Positions 1 to 6,674 of a DNA stretch of 13,431 nt are shown one piece after another. Location: assembly GCA_018828825.1 (NCBI GenBank), contig JAHJUV010000051.1, forward strand, positions 1 to 13,431, given 5' to 3'. Every line of letters begins with the position of its first letter. The stretch's first letter is position 1. A program made the position numbers and the translations under genes. The notes beneath the pieces were generated by a model that worked only from the letters and a program-made list of their open reading frames with translations, ran no database searches and had not been told where the DNA came from. Source of the stretch: Planctomycetota bacterium. GTDB lineage: Bacteria; Planctomycetota; Phycisphaerae; Sedimentisphaerales; UBA12454.

Positions 1-962
1 CCTGCAAATGTTCCTACAAGGGCGAGGAGGGTCGATTTAGGCAAATGGAAATTGGTAATCAGCGCATCGGTAACTTTGAAGTCGAAGCCGGGGGTGATGA
101 ACAGAGCAGTTTGACCTTGTGCGGGGGTTATTTTTCCGTGTTTTTGGGCGACGGTTTCGAGAGTTCTGACGGTAGTGGTTCCGACGGCGAAGATTTTTCT
201 GCCTCGGCTGATTGTTTCATTTATGATGCCGGCGTTTTGTGCGTCGATGGAATATTGTTCGCTGTGGATTTGATGCTCCTGGAGCGTTTGGGTTTTGACT
301 GGCAGGAAAGTACCCTGGCCTACGTGCAGAGTGATTTGAGCGATTGATACTCCTTTTGCTTTTATTTGTTCGAGAATTTCAGGGGTGAAATGTAGTCCCG
401 CGGTAGGTGCGGCGATGGCGCCGTTTTGCTTCGCGTAAACAGTTTGATAACGGTTTGTGTCGAGCTGATGCTCGGAGACGGGGTCGGGTCTTTTGATGTA
501 CGGCGGCAGGGGAGCAAAACCGATGGTTTCAAGGATTTGCTGCGAGGGGAGGTCTGAGGCCGGTTTTATGAGCCATTGGCCTGCGGAAAGTTTAGTATCA
601 ATAACAGCGGTACAAAACTGGTTTTTGCTCCTGTCGAGCAGGTTTAGAGTTTGGCCTTGTTTTAAACGGGAGGAGTTTTTGAGCATAACCTTCCAATTAT
701 CGTTTTCATCGGCGATGAAGAGGCCTTCGATTTTTGCGCCGGTTTTCTTTTGGGCGAAGAACCTTGCGGGCAGGACCTTTGTGTTGTTTATGACGAGGCA
801 GTCGCCTTTATTAATGAAGCGGGCGATTTGCGAAAAACGGCTATCGAGCAGAGAATCGGCGGAGCGGTCGAGGACGAGCATTCGGCTGTCGGAGCGGCTC
901 GGTGCGGGCTTTTGTGCGATAAGCTCGGGCGGTAAATGGTAATTGAGTTTTTCGATTTCCAT
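1..962 (-). CDS. queA: tRNA preQ1(34) S-adenosylmethionine ribosyltransferase-isomerase (QueA), 3' end cut off by the window
   Basis: QueA moves the ribosyl part of S-adenosylmethionine onto 7-aminomethyl-7-deazaguanine at tRNA position 34, giving epoxyqueuosine. It is a cytoplasmic step of queuosine synthesis. I translated the minus strand from ATG at 960-962 and the frame stays open for 320 residues to the window edge. Family motifs appear in order: NNTKVLPAR (residues 59-67), RYQTVYA (171-177), AAPTAGLHFT (184-193), TLHVGQGTF (211-219), GTTTVRTLE (261-269) and TNFHLPKSTLL (303-313). Family members have about 340-355 residues, so roughly 20-35 C-terminal residues lie outside. The start is fixed by the typical N-terminus MEIEKLNYHLPPELIAQ. 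No clear Shine-Dalgarno sequence precedes it. A promoter, a structured leader and an intrinsic terminator lie directly upstream, suggesting control by early termination. Identification is firm; the regulation is inference. Confidence 0.97.
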   Translation of the reverse strand, partial: MEIEKLNYHLPPELIAQKPAPSRSDSRMLVLDRSADSLLDSRFSQIARFINKGDCLVINNTKVLPARFFAQKKTGAKIEGLFIADENDNWKVMLKNSSRLKQGQTLNLLDRSKNQFCTAVIDTKLSAGQWLIKPASDLPSQQILETIGFAPLPPYIKRPDPVSEHQLDTNRYQTVYAKQNGAIAAPTAGLHFTPEILEQIKAKGVSIAQITLHVGQGTFLPVKTQTLQEHQIHSEQYSIDAQNAGIINETISRGRKIFAVGTTTVRTLETVAQKHGKITPAQGQTALFITPGFDFKVTDALITNFHLPKSTLLALVGTFA

Positions 963-1000
963 AAATTTAGACAAGCTTACTATAAATGAATTCAGCGCAA

Positions 1001-1030
1001 TAAAAAAGGCTCAGGTTTGAACCTGAGCCT
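1001..1030 (-). terminator. Intrinsic terminator 39 bases ahead of queA
   Basis: Perfect 11-bp stem AGGCTCAGGTT (1007-1017) with its complement at 1020-1030. Read on the minus strand it is followed at once by six T (1007 down to 1002). There is no T run on the plus-strand side, so it ends minus-strand transcripts. No gene lies upstream of it on that strand. It must therefore end a short RNA or act as an attenuator for queA. Confidence 0.85.
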
Positions 1031-1140
1031 GCTGAAGCAAAACCCGTGTTTAATTAATATAGAACTATTGGGTTATAAAATAAATAGTTCACTTCAGCGA
1101 AACCAAAACCATATATAAGAAAAAAAGAGCATTAATCTAT
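1001..1140 (-). ncRNA. Structured RNA upstream of queA: possible riboswitch/attenuator or small RNA
   Basis: Predicted transcript of about 140 bases from the promoter at 1146-1174 to the terminator at 1001-1030. Three helices can form. P1 pairs GCTGAAG (1098-1092) with CTTCAGC (1037-1031). P2 pairs GAACTATT (1090-1083) with AATAGTTC (1069-1062). AACCC at the 3' side of the P2 loop (1074-1070) can pair with GGGTT (1045-1041), making a pseudoknot enclosed by P1. P1 and P2 are one base apart on the 5' side and could stack. The terminator starts at the base directly after P1. This is the layout of a small pseudoknotted riboswitch with its expression platform. It does not match the preQ1, SAM or fluoride consensus sequences I remember. 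A stand-alone small RNA is the main alternative. Confidence 0.6.
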
Positions 1141-1145
1141 AAGTT

Positions 1146-1174
1146 ATTATAGTAGAAATGCGTGGTTTTGACAA
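1146..1174 (-). promoter_or_regulatory. Sigma-70-type promoter of the queA leader RNA
   Basis: Minus-strand -35 TTGTCA (1174-1169), 17-base spacer, -10 TATAAT (1151-1146). Only one base of twelve departs from consensus, with ideal spacing. Transcription should begin near 1140-1138 and run left into the structured RNA and queA. The -35 box overlaps that of the opposite promoter. Confidence 0.8.
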
Positions 1175-1196
1175 GGATTTTTTGGTATTTTTTAAT
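1168..1196 (+). promoter_or_regulatory. Divergent promoter reading toward the methyltransferase gene at 1349
   Basis: Plus-strand -35 TTGACA (1168-1173), 17-base spacer, -10 TTTAAT (1191-1196). The -35 matches consensus fully and the -10 at five of six positions. The predicted start near 1203 leaves a leader of about 145 bases before 1349. That leader contains small hairpins at 1209-1222 (CCTTAT/ATAAGG) and around 1309-1320 (GGG/CCC), with nothing recognisable in them. Confidence 0.65.
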
Positions 1197-1348
1197 AATT
1201 TTTTAACTCCTTATCTATAAGGCTGTTACGAATTATTTTTTTGTCAGGGCGGCAGGCGAAAAAGGGGTATTTGGGGCGGGAAATAAAGGTTGTGGTATCG
1301 AACAAAGAGGGGTATTATCCCGTAAATATAAACTTAGGAGTATGACTA

Positions 1349-1954
1349 ATGGCGAGAAGTTTTGTTAGAAAACAGCGAATACTTATGAGCCGACTTTTTA
1401 TCGTTGGGATTATAGCATTAATATTGATATCCAAGAGTCGATGGGAAGATAGTTTATGGGGGCCGGTGTTCTTTCTGGCAGGGGCGATTTTGATAGGTAT
1501 CGCGGTAACAGGCCGATTGTGGTGCTCGCTGTATATATCAGGTTATAAAAGCAATACACTTATAACGACAGGGCCTTATTCTGTGAGCAGAAACCCGCTG
1601 TATTTTTTCTCATTTTTGGGTGCGATAGGAATCGGGCTGGCTACAGAGACGCTGACAGTACCGGTATGTATTGCGGTGGTTTTCGCGATGTATTATCCGC
1701 TGGTGATAACGTCGGAGCAGAAGAAGCTGGCCGGGATTCATGGAAAGGCGTTCAGCGACTATTGCAAAAAGGTGCCTGCGTTTTTTCCATCTTTTAAACT
1801 GCTGACCGAGCCGGACGAATACGTAGTAAAGCCGAAGATTTTCAGAAAGACTTTGTTCGAGGTGATGTGGTTCGTGCTGCTGATTGGTGTTATAGAACTT
1901 AAAGAGGGACTTGAGCAGGCGAATTTACTTCCGACTATGCTGAATTTGTATTAA
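1349..1954 (+). CDS. Isoprenylcysteine carboxyl methyltransferase-family integral membrane methyltransferase
   Basis: A 201-residue membrane protein of the ICMT/PEMT-like family, which methylates small or lipid-linked substrates with S-adenosylmethionine at the membrane. It has hydrophobic segments at about 15-28, 38-55, 84-98, 103-120 and 168-182. The family signature GPYSVSRNPLY (75-85) is followed by conserved E123 and the FSDYCKKVPAFFPS stretch (135-148), which together form the cofactor site in known members. The start at 1349 is chosen because AGGAG (1336-1340) lies 8 bases before it; the nearer ATG at 1342 hits a stop after eight codons. Bacterial members of this family rarely have a known substrate and neighbours do not reveal one here. 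No terminator is evident downstream. Confidence 0.88.
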   Translation: MARSFVRKQRILMSRLFIVGIIALILISKSRWEDSLWGPVFFLAGAILIGIAVTGRLWCSLYISGYKSNTLITTGPYSVSRNPLYFFSFLGAIGIGLATETLTVPVCIAVVFAMYYPLVITSEQKKLAGIHGKAFSDYCKKVPAFFPSFKLLTEPDEYVVKPKIFRKTLFEVMWFVLLIGVIELKEGLEQANLLPTMLNLY

Positions 1955-2063
1955 TGAAGAGTCGATAGTCAATAGTCGGAGGAACCGCCGAAGGCGGGGG
2001 ACTTTGAATTTTTAATTATGAATTGCGGTGTCTGACACCTTTAATTTTCCCCGAATAATGCTT
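1955..2063. repeat. Spacer with short palindromes between convergent genes
   Basis: Two small perfect palindromes stand in an otherwise AT-rich spacer: CCGCC-GAA-GGCGG (1985-1997) and GGTGTC-T-GACACC (2027-2039). The second is followed by TTTAATTTT and could be a weak terminator on the plus strand, though its loop is too tight for a full stem. A doubled ATAGTC phrase occurs near 1967-1978. These look like worn interspersed repeats. Confidence 0.4.
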
Positions 2064-3407
2064 TTATTTATCAAATAATGTGCTTAACTTTTGCAATCCT
2101 TTACTTGCATCTTCTTCGATTATTTCTACTCTATCCTTACTAACTCCTTTGAGATGTATCGTAAAATCATTTGGGATATTTTGAAATTTTGGATTAATAA
2201 TTTTTAATTTATGGTCTTTATCTTGGTTAATCCAGTTTGATAGATAAACATTGATATGTTCATCTCCGAATGAATATCCTATTACCGTTAATTTATTTGC
2301 TATATTAAGTTCATGTTGGAATACTCGTAACAGGTCTAAAAAGGGTCCTTCGGCCGTTAATTTATTTCTGTGTCCAAAAATTACAGCGGGTCGAAAGCCC
2401 GTTTTTTTTATCTGCTCGGCAGGAACACGTTCTATTACATTGTAAGGTAGAGGTCGACTTTCATCGCATTTGCCTGATTTTAATGCCCAGTCAATAGAAC
2501 CGTGGAGTTTTAATAATAAAATACCATCATTTATTTCTTCGAATTTTCCAGAACTAGACCACCTTTCAATACCAGTGCTGCAATGTACATGGTTTTCTTC
2601 TGCCAATAATTCTAGGGAATTGTCATAATTCAAAGTGGCTATAGTTAGTTTATTTTGATTTTTTAACGAATTAAGCAAAGGCTGCAAGTATGATACTTTG
2701 GAAGGATTATCAATCCAGACAATATTTGCCAGTGAACGAATCATATGTTCAGCTAGTGCATTAAAAATCTTACCTTCACCCGGTTTTGAGATGCGATTTG
2801 TTGCGTTTTCAAATTCACGTTCAAAAGCCATACTGGAAGTTGGAAACCTATCGAGGTTTCGTAACCATTCATTAGTAATCTCAATCACATATTTACCTAT
2901 CGCTCTAGATACCTCACTAAACATTGAAGACGAAATATAATTGGGAGAATTTTTGGCTTGACTAATCGCATGCACTAAAGCGTTATCTATATCGTGCCCT
3001 CCAAAATGAGGGGCGTGGTTAGGTAAAGCGTGAAGAATTTCTTTTGTTACACTTTGATAAATTGCACGGTAAACTCCTTGGATATCTGATCTTGGAGGAT
3101 CAATTTTATCTATTTTATCAATCATTAAATGCCATGAACCTACAAAGGGAGCCGCTTCAAGTGTATGTCTATTTGCCAGAAGATCTATAGCATTAAATAG
3201 TTCTTCGACATTAACACCTATTTCAAGCGGATTTGAACCTCGAATACCATTTTGAAATAAAAGACCACCGACTACAAACGAAATAATTTTAGCATGACGT
3301 TTAGAACGTGTCTCAAATTCCTTAAGAATACGTTTAGTCATATCGTATGAATCAGGAATACCCGCTTCAACCGAAGCACCTGCACCAAGTAAAAACATTT
3401 CTTTCAT
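2064..3407 (-). CDS. SIR2-like domain protein, probable NAD-hydrolysing defence effector
   Basis: A 447-residue protein with a SIR2-like fold at both ends of the chain. The NAD-binding GAGAS motif lies at 8-12, right after the start. TLNYD (258-262), LLKLHGS (298-304, candidate catalytic H302) and the C-terminal GYSFGDEHI (377-385) complete the pattern of the SIR2_2-type proteins common in phage-defence systems. In those systems related domains break down NAD+ when infection is sensed. Residues 60-250 hold no domain I can name and could be the sensor. The ATG at 3407 is right because GAGAS must sit close to the N-terminus; no clear Shine-Dalgarno sequence is seen. It lies 63 bases beyond the 3' remnant of a restriction-modification gene on the same strand, an island-like setting. 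It may act alone. The family is clear; NADase activity and a defence role are inferred from relatives. Confidence 0.85.
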   Translation of the reverse strand: MKEMFLLGAGASVEAGIPDSYDMTKRILKEFETRSKRHAKIISFVVGGLLFQNGIRGSNPLEIGVNVEELFNAIDLLANRHTLEAAPFVGSWHLMIDKIDKIDPPRSDIQGVYRAIYQSVTKEILHALPNHAPHFGGHDIDNALVHAISQAKNSPNYISSSMFSEVSRAIGKYVIEITNEWLRNLDRFPTSSMAFEREFENATNRISKPGEGKIFNALAEHMIRSLANIVWIDNPSKVSYLQPLLNSLKNQNKLTIATLNYDNSLELLAEENHVHCSTGIERWSSSGKFEEINDGILLLKLHGSIDWALKSGKCDESRPLPYNVIERVPAEQIKKTGFRPAVIFGHRNKLTAEGPFLDLLRVFQHELNIANKLTVIGYSFGDEHINVYLSNWINQDKDHKLKIINPKFQNIPNDFTIHLKGVSKDRVEIIEEDASKGLQKLSTLFDK

Positions 3408-3470
3408 AAAATATATTAGTTATCTTAATAATTAAAAGAAATTTTTAAATAAACAAAGTCCATATATTCT

Positions 3471-4043
3471 CTATGCTAATTTGTAGGCGATTTGTTCGTC
3501 TAAAATGTCTTTCACCGTCAAAGCAATTATACTCTTGCCGGTTTTTTTGAAAAAGGCCTGTATTTCGTGAATCGCATCAGATGAAAAATCGAAACTTACG
3601 AAAAAGCCTTTTGTGCGGTCTTCGCGCATCATAACGGCCTCGAAAGAATCTATATCAGGCCTGCCAACCTTGTCCTTTTGCTTGACCTGGATTGGATACC
3701 ATACATCCATAAAATCGAGTTCGCCTTTTTCTTTCTTCGGCACGGCAGAGACAGGGTAAATCCGGCCGTCAATTCCCATATCGCCGACCTGCGCTTTATT
3801 TGGAATACCGCCAAGTGCGATAACAGCCCAGTTCTCAAATTCAAATGGCGGTAGTTCCCTTAATTTCTTTTCAGACCAAGGCAAATCGCGAACAACAAAG
3901 CCCCGACCAATACGCCAGAGTTTATCATCTTCTTTCATTCCGCAGACATCGCGCAAATGCTTTGATACTAATTCTTTGTGCGTGGCCAAAATTAGATTAA
4001 CAGTTCGCTTCGTACTACTGGCGATGATTGGCCCGCAATTGCT
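3471..4043 (-). pseudogene. C-terminal remnant of a DNA methyltransferase/Mrr-like nuclease fusion
   Basis: The open frame runs from just after the stop codon of the neighbouring endonuclease (TAG at 4044-4046, same frame) to the stop at 3471. From the TTG at 3989 it gives 172 residues. It matches, from memory, the C-terminal half of large methyltransferases whose last domain is a PD-(D/E)xK module: FEFENWAVIALGG (49-61), MGIDGRI (71-77, D74), IQVKQKD (100-106, Q101 and K103), then GRPDIDSFEAVMMRED. Those proteins carry the same LRDVCG segment straight after the cofactor-binding half, which is absent here. There is no ATG and no Shine-Dalgarno sequence, so expression as a separate protein is doubtful. 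The first ~18 residues after 4043 do not look like the family and mark the junction. It could still be translated from TTG as a bare nuclease domain, but a remnant is likelier. Confidence 0.75.
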
Positions 4044-4955
4044 CTAAAAATAGCCCTTCCCCAATACATCGTCTTCAATGGGATCTTGGTGATCCAACAA
4101 TCTTTGAATATGATTCACAAATCTCTTGAATACATCTGTACGGAAAGGAGAGCGCTGTAAGTAGTCAGCATAAAAATCCCTTTGCCGTTGTCTTCCAGCA
4201 AAAGTAGCAAAATGTTTTCTTTCATTTGACCCCAGACGTTTTGATCCCCTTAATAGCAGAATTTCCTCAATATCCGTTGCAGCAGTACTTAGTGGAGTCA
4301 TGTCAAGCCATTCACAGAGCAAAAAATATTTAGCACTTGGAACACCAATTTTTACATCATGTGCAGTCGCGCAAGCTTCTTGAAACATCGTTTTATCAAG
4401 ATTCGTTTTTATTTCGCAGGCTACATATGCCAAGTAAGTTTCGCCACTGGCCGAAGAGGAGAGGTCTTGGTTATGCGAACACTGAATATAAATTTTTCTA
4501 CTTATTCCAAAATCCTGATCTTTAGTGCGAATACCCATTCCTCCACCAGCCAACTGAATAGCGAGGCTTGAAGAAAAATATAATGAGGAAAAACAATTCA
4601 CTGGACCACAATGTATGCTGTCAGAAAGATTGGGCAGAATACAAGGTTTGGTCAACCAAGGCAAAAATTCTTCTATTATAGAGTTGTCTAACTTTAGCTG
4701 CCCTTTCTGGCGATAAAGAAAATCTTCTGAGCTATCAAATATCAGCTCAAGATCAATATAAAACTTGTAGTTATTTAGGGATAAAACCATCTTTTCAAGA
4801 CTTTCGTCTGTACCTCTTGAAATAGAATCAAGTTCGGAAATCCACTCTCTGTAACGATTAATCGCTTGTTCAATCCGAGGCCGATCGCTTGCGGGTAGTT
4901 TATCATTCGCAAGCGTTGCAACCAATTTTTCAAAATGTGGAGTTGGCAAAGACAT
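4044..4955 (-). CDS. Bpu10I-family type II restriction endonuclease
   Basis: A 303-residue protein recognised as the Bpu10I family (Bpu10I itself cuts CCTNAGC). Stretches I associate with the family are LELIFDSSEDFLYRQKGQL (69-87), TKDQDF (144-149), YLAYVACEIKTNLDKTMFQE (174-193), KYFLLCEWLDMTP (209-221) and the end DDVLGKGYF. A PD-(D/E)xK site is plausible with D146 or D148 and E181-x-K183. Start ATG 4955: AGAGG at the stop codon of the upstream methyltransferase gives 8 bases of spacing, and an ATG seven bases earlier is followed directly by TAA. The gap to the methyltransferase is only 11 bases, so the two are co-transcribed and form one restriction-modification pair. Bpu10I, as I remember it, works as two different subunits; only one endonuclease gene is present here, which may act as a homo-oligomer. 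The target site cannot be read from sequence. Confidence 0.88.
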   Translation of the reverse strand: MSLPTPHFEKLVATLANDKLPASDRPRIEQAINRYREWISELDSISRGTDESLEKMVLSLNNYKFYIDLELIFDSSEDFLYRQKGQLKLDNSIIEEFLPWLTKPCILPNLSDSIHCGPVNCFSSLYFSSSLAIQLAGGGMGIRTKDQDFGISRKIYIQCSHNQDLSSSASGETYLAYVACEIKTNLDKTMFQEACATAHDVKIGVPSAKYFLLCEWLDMTPLSTAATDIEEILLLRGSKRLGSNERKHFATFAGRQRQRDFYADYLQRSPFRTDVFKRFVNHIQRLLDHQDPIEDDVLGKGYF

Positions 4956-4966
4956 TACATGTACCT

Positions 4967-6187
4967 CTATAAATATAAGGGAGACGGCTTTACATTTTCA
5001 ATTTCCGAAAAAGCCACTTCAAGATCACATCTGGACTCGTCCGGACATCTTACTTTAGCTTCATCAAGAACTCTTTTGGCGATACACTTAGGAGTATCTG
5101 TTGGCGATTGATTGGCGACAGCAAAGTGTAAAATATCTTCATATATAAGTATCCCAAATTTATTCTTGAAAACACGTGATTGTTTCATCATCAATTTAAA
5201 ACCTGCACACCTATTGCCAATGTGTTCGACTATTTCACTATTGAAAAATGGCGTTTTTTTGACGTTGGATTCTCTCCCTACGACAAAAATAATGTGAGCA
5301 GCTTTGTTGCATACTCGGCTAAGTTCAAGAAAAACTTGATGCACATCAAGGCAATACTGAATTACCGTTAGAAAACGGTTCCCCCGATGTTTTCTGTTAG
5401 ATCCGATTTCAGATCTTGCAACGTGTAACAAATTGTAGCCAAGTGCCTGTGCAGATGAGCGATATTGCTGGTGATAATTAAATACATTGATATATGGCGG
5501 AGAAGTAATCACTAAATCAACACTTTCATTTTGTAAAGGTAAATTACGAGCATCGCATAATTCAATATTGATTTTCTTTTCCGAAAATGGAAATTCCAAT
5601 ATAAGTCGCCTTAACTCTTGCCATTTCCGAAAAATGAAGTCAGGATGCAATATTTCGGAATAAAAATCAAGTAGTACGACCAAAGTCTCCAAGAGACTTC
5701 GCACATATCCTTCGGCATCTTTTGTTGCCGTAACTAATTGTCTTTTAACAATTTCCGAAAATACTTCTTTGGTTGGCATATTCCACAACGGAAGAGGAAT
5801 GGCTTGGTTTAATAACTCCGTTGCATTTTCCAAAATTTGCAGTCGTTCCTGCTGTGTTTTATTAATGAGTTTATAAGTCTGTGCCAATTTAACAGCAGCA
5901 GGATTGACTTCTGATCCGAACACCTCTAGCCCATGCCGTCCAGCTTCATAAAGTACCGTACCACTGCCAGCAAAAGGGTCCAAAAGAAAATACCCATCGC
6001 TCGCATATTCAGAAATCATGGCATCAATTAGCTGGGGAGAAAATTGACCTCTCCAAGGAAAAGGATTTGACCTTGTTTTATTCTCTATATTGAGAACTGA
6101 AACCGGAAGCGGTCTCGTTGTTGGTTCAAGGACAGCACCTTCGATATCGTCAAAAATATGTGTAGTTGTTGTATTTGGGAATATCAT
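4967..6187 (-). CDS. Site-specific DNA methyltransferase (N4-cytosine or N6-adenine type)
   Basis: A 406-residue methyltransferase that should protect host DNA from the adjacent Bpu10I-family nuclease. The AdoMet-binding motif I is LLDPFAGSGT (68-77), preceded by PWRGQFSPQL (44-53). The catalytic motif is TSPPY (228-232), which denotes exocyclic amino methylation rather than C5-cytosine methylation. The order is motif I before motif IV, with a region of about 150 residues between them and another of about 170 after, either of which may hold the target-recognition part. Start ATG 6187 gives MIFPNTTTT; a -10 TATAAT ends 8 bases before it, so the message is leaderless or nearly so. It precedes the endonuclease by 11 bases, the order expected when modification must be established first. 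SPPY alone does not separate N4C from N6A activity. Confidence 0.9.
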   Translation of the reverse strand: MIFPNTTTTHIFDDIEGAVLEPTTRPLPVSVLNIENKTRSNPFPWRGQFSPQLIDAMISEYASDGYFLLDPFAGSGTVLYEAGRHGLEVFGSEVNPAAVKLAQTYKLINKTQQERLQILENATELLNQAIPLPLWNMPTKEVFSEIVKRQLVTATKDAEGYVRSLLETLVVLLDFYSEILHPDFIFRKWQELRRLILEFPFSEKKINIELCDARNLPLQNESVDLVITSPPYINVFNYHQQYRSSAQALGYNLLHVARSEIGSNRKHRGNRFLTVIQYCLDVHQVFLELSRVCNKAAHIIFVVGRESNVKKTPFFNSEIVEHIGNRCAGFKLMMKQSRVFKNKFGILIYEDILHFAVANQSPTDTPKCIAKRVLDEAKVRCPDESRCDLEVAFSEIENVKPSPLYL

Positions 6188-6195
6188 AGCTACCT

Positions 6196-6223
6196 ATTAT
6201 ACTAAGAATATTTTTATAAACAA
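6196..6223 (-). promoter_or_regulatory. Promoter of the methyltransferase-endonuclease pair
   Basis: Minus-strand -35 TTGTTT (6223-6218), 16-base spacer, perfect -10 TATAAT (6201-6196). The predicted start falls about at 6189, two bases from the ATG at 6187. It lies inside the inserted segment, so the cassette brought its own promoter. Confidence 0.65.
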
Positions 6224-6246
6224 TAAACAAATGAACATGCTGTTTT

Positions 6247-6558
6247 TTAAACAGGGGGAAGAATTAAATGGTGCAGTTCTACGCAGCGAGGGCGCATAAA
6301 TTCTATATAGGCCTGAGTCGAGGCGTGGCGGTCATCGAATGAGCGTTTTTCCTTTGTTTCGCCCCAGAAGACCTCATAGTTTCGGTTGGAGTTAAAGGGT
6401 GGGTCGATATAAATAAGGTCAACGCAGTTTTCGGGCAGTTTCTTTAATTGTTCGAGGTTGTCGCCGCAGTAGATTACCCGCGTATCGACGAGGGATGACG
6501 GTTTTGCAACCGTCTTTGATTTTGTCTCCTTTTTTGAGTTAGCCGTCTTTTTTGCCAT
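6247..6558 (-). pseudogene. N-terminal remnant of a DNA methyltransferase cut by the restriction-modification cassette
   Basis: From ATG 6558 this gives 103 residues. A basic Lys/Thr/Ser-rich head is followed by DTRVIYCGDNLEQL, the catalytic motif IV IYIDPPFNSNRNYEVFWGE, and DRHASTQAYIEFMRPRCVELH. This is the start of a large beta-type adenine methyltransferase in which motif IV precedes the cofactor motif. Family resemblance ends at CVELH, where members usually continue with a line such as RVLK-TGSFY; here the frame gives HLILPPV and stops at 6247. The start is set by GGAAGG eight bases before ATG 6558; the in-frame TTG at 6582 overlaps the -10 box and is rejected. Without the cofactor-binding half it cannot methylate. 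Its other end appears at 3471-4043. A junction near 6270 is inferred from where similarity stops. Confidence 0.8.
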
Positions 6559-6582
6559 AATTTTCCTTCCTTGATGAATCAA

Positions 6583-6610
6583 ATTATACCCCTGTTTTTT
6601 GTGGAAACAA
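6583..6610 (-). promoter_or_regulatory. Promoter of the truncated methyltransferase
   Basis: Minus-strand -10 TATAAT (6588-6583) with a weak -35 TTGTTT (6610-6605) 16 bases upstream. The start near 6576 gives a leader of about 18 bases holding the GGAAGG ribosome-binding site. The old gene's promoter appears intact and may read through into the inserted cassette. Confidence 0.55.
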
Positions 6611-6674
6611 ACGATTTTTCAGCGGTTTTTTACCCTAAATTTTCCGTCGCAGCGGTTTCAATAACTAACAATTC

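Noticed and set aside
45..942. Plus-strand open frames of 61-149 codons across the left edge
   Set aside because: They lie opposite queA, whose minus-strand translation shows family motifs throughout; the plus-strand products are compositionally odd and match nothing I know.
2027..2050. GGTGTCTGACACC followed by TTTAATTTT as a terminator for the gene at 1349
   Set aside because: The perfect palindrome leaves a one-base loop and the usable stem is only about four pairs; the T tract is interrupted. It looks more like a short interspersed repeat.
3990..4043. Integron attC-like site at the cassette junction
   Set aside because: GTTAATC near 4000 resembles a core site only loosely and no matching partner or imperfect palindrome was found.
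6236..6260. CTGTTT-TTT-AAACAG palindrome as a terminator between the truncated methyltransferase and the cassette
   Set aside because: It is a weak A/T stem without a following T run on the minus strand.
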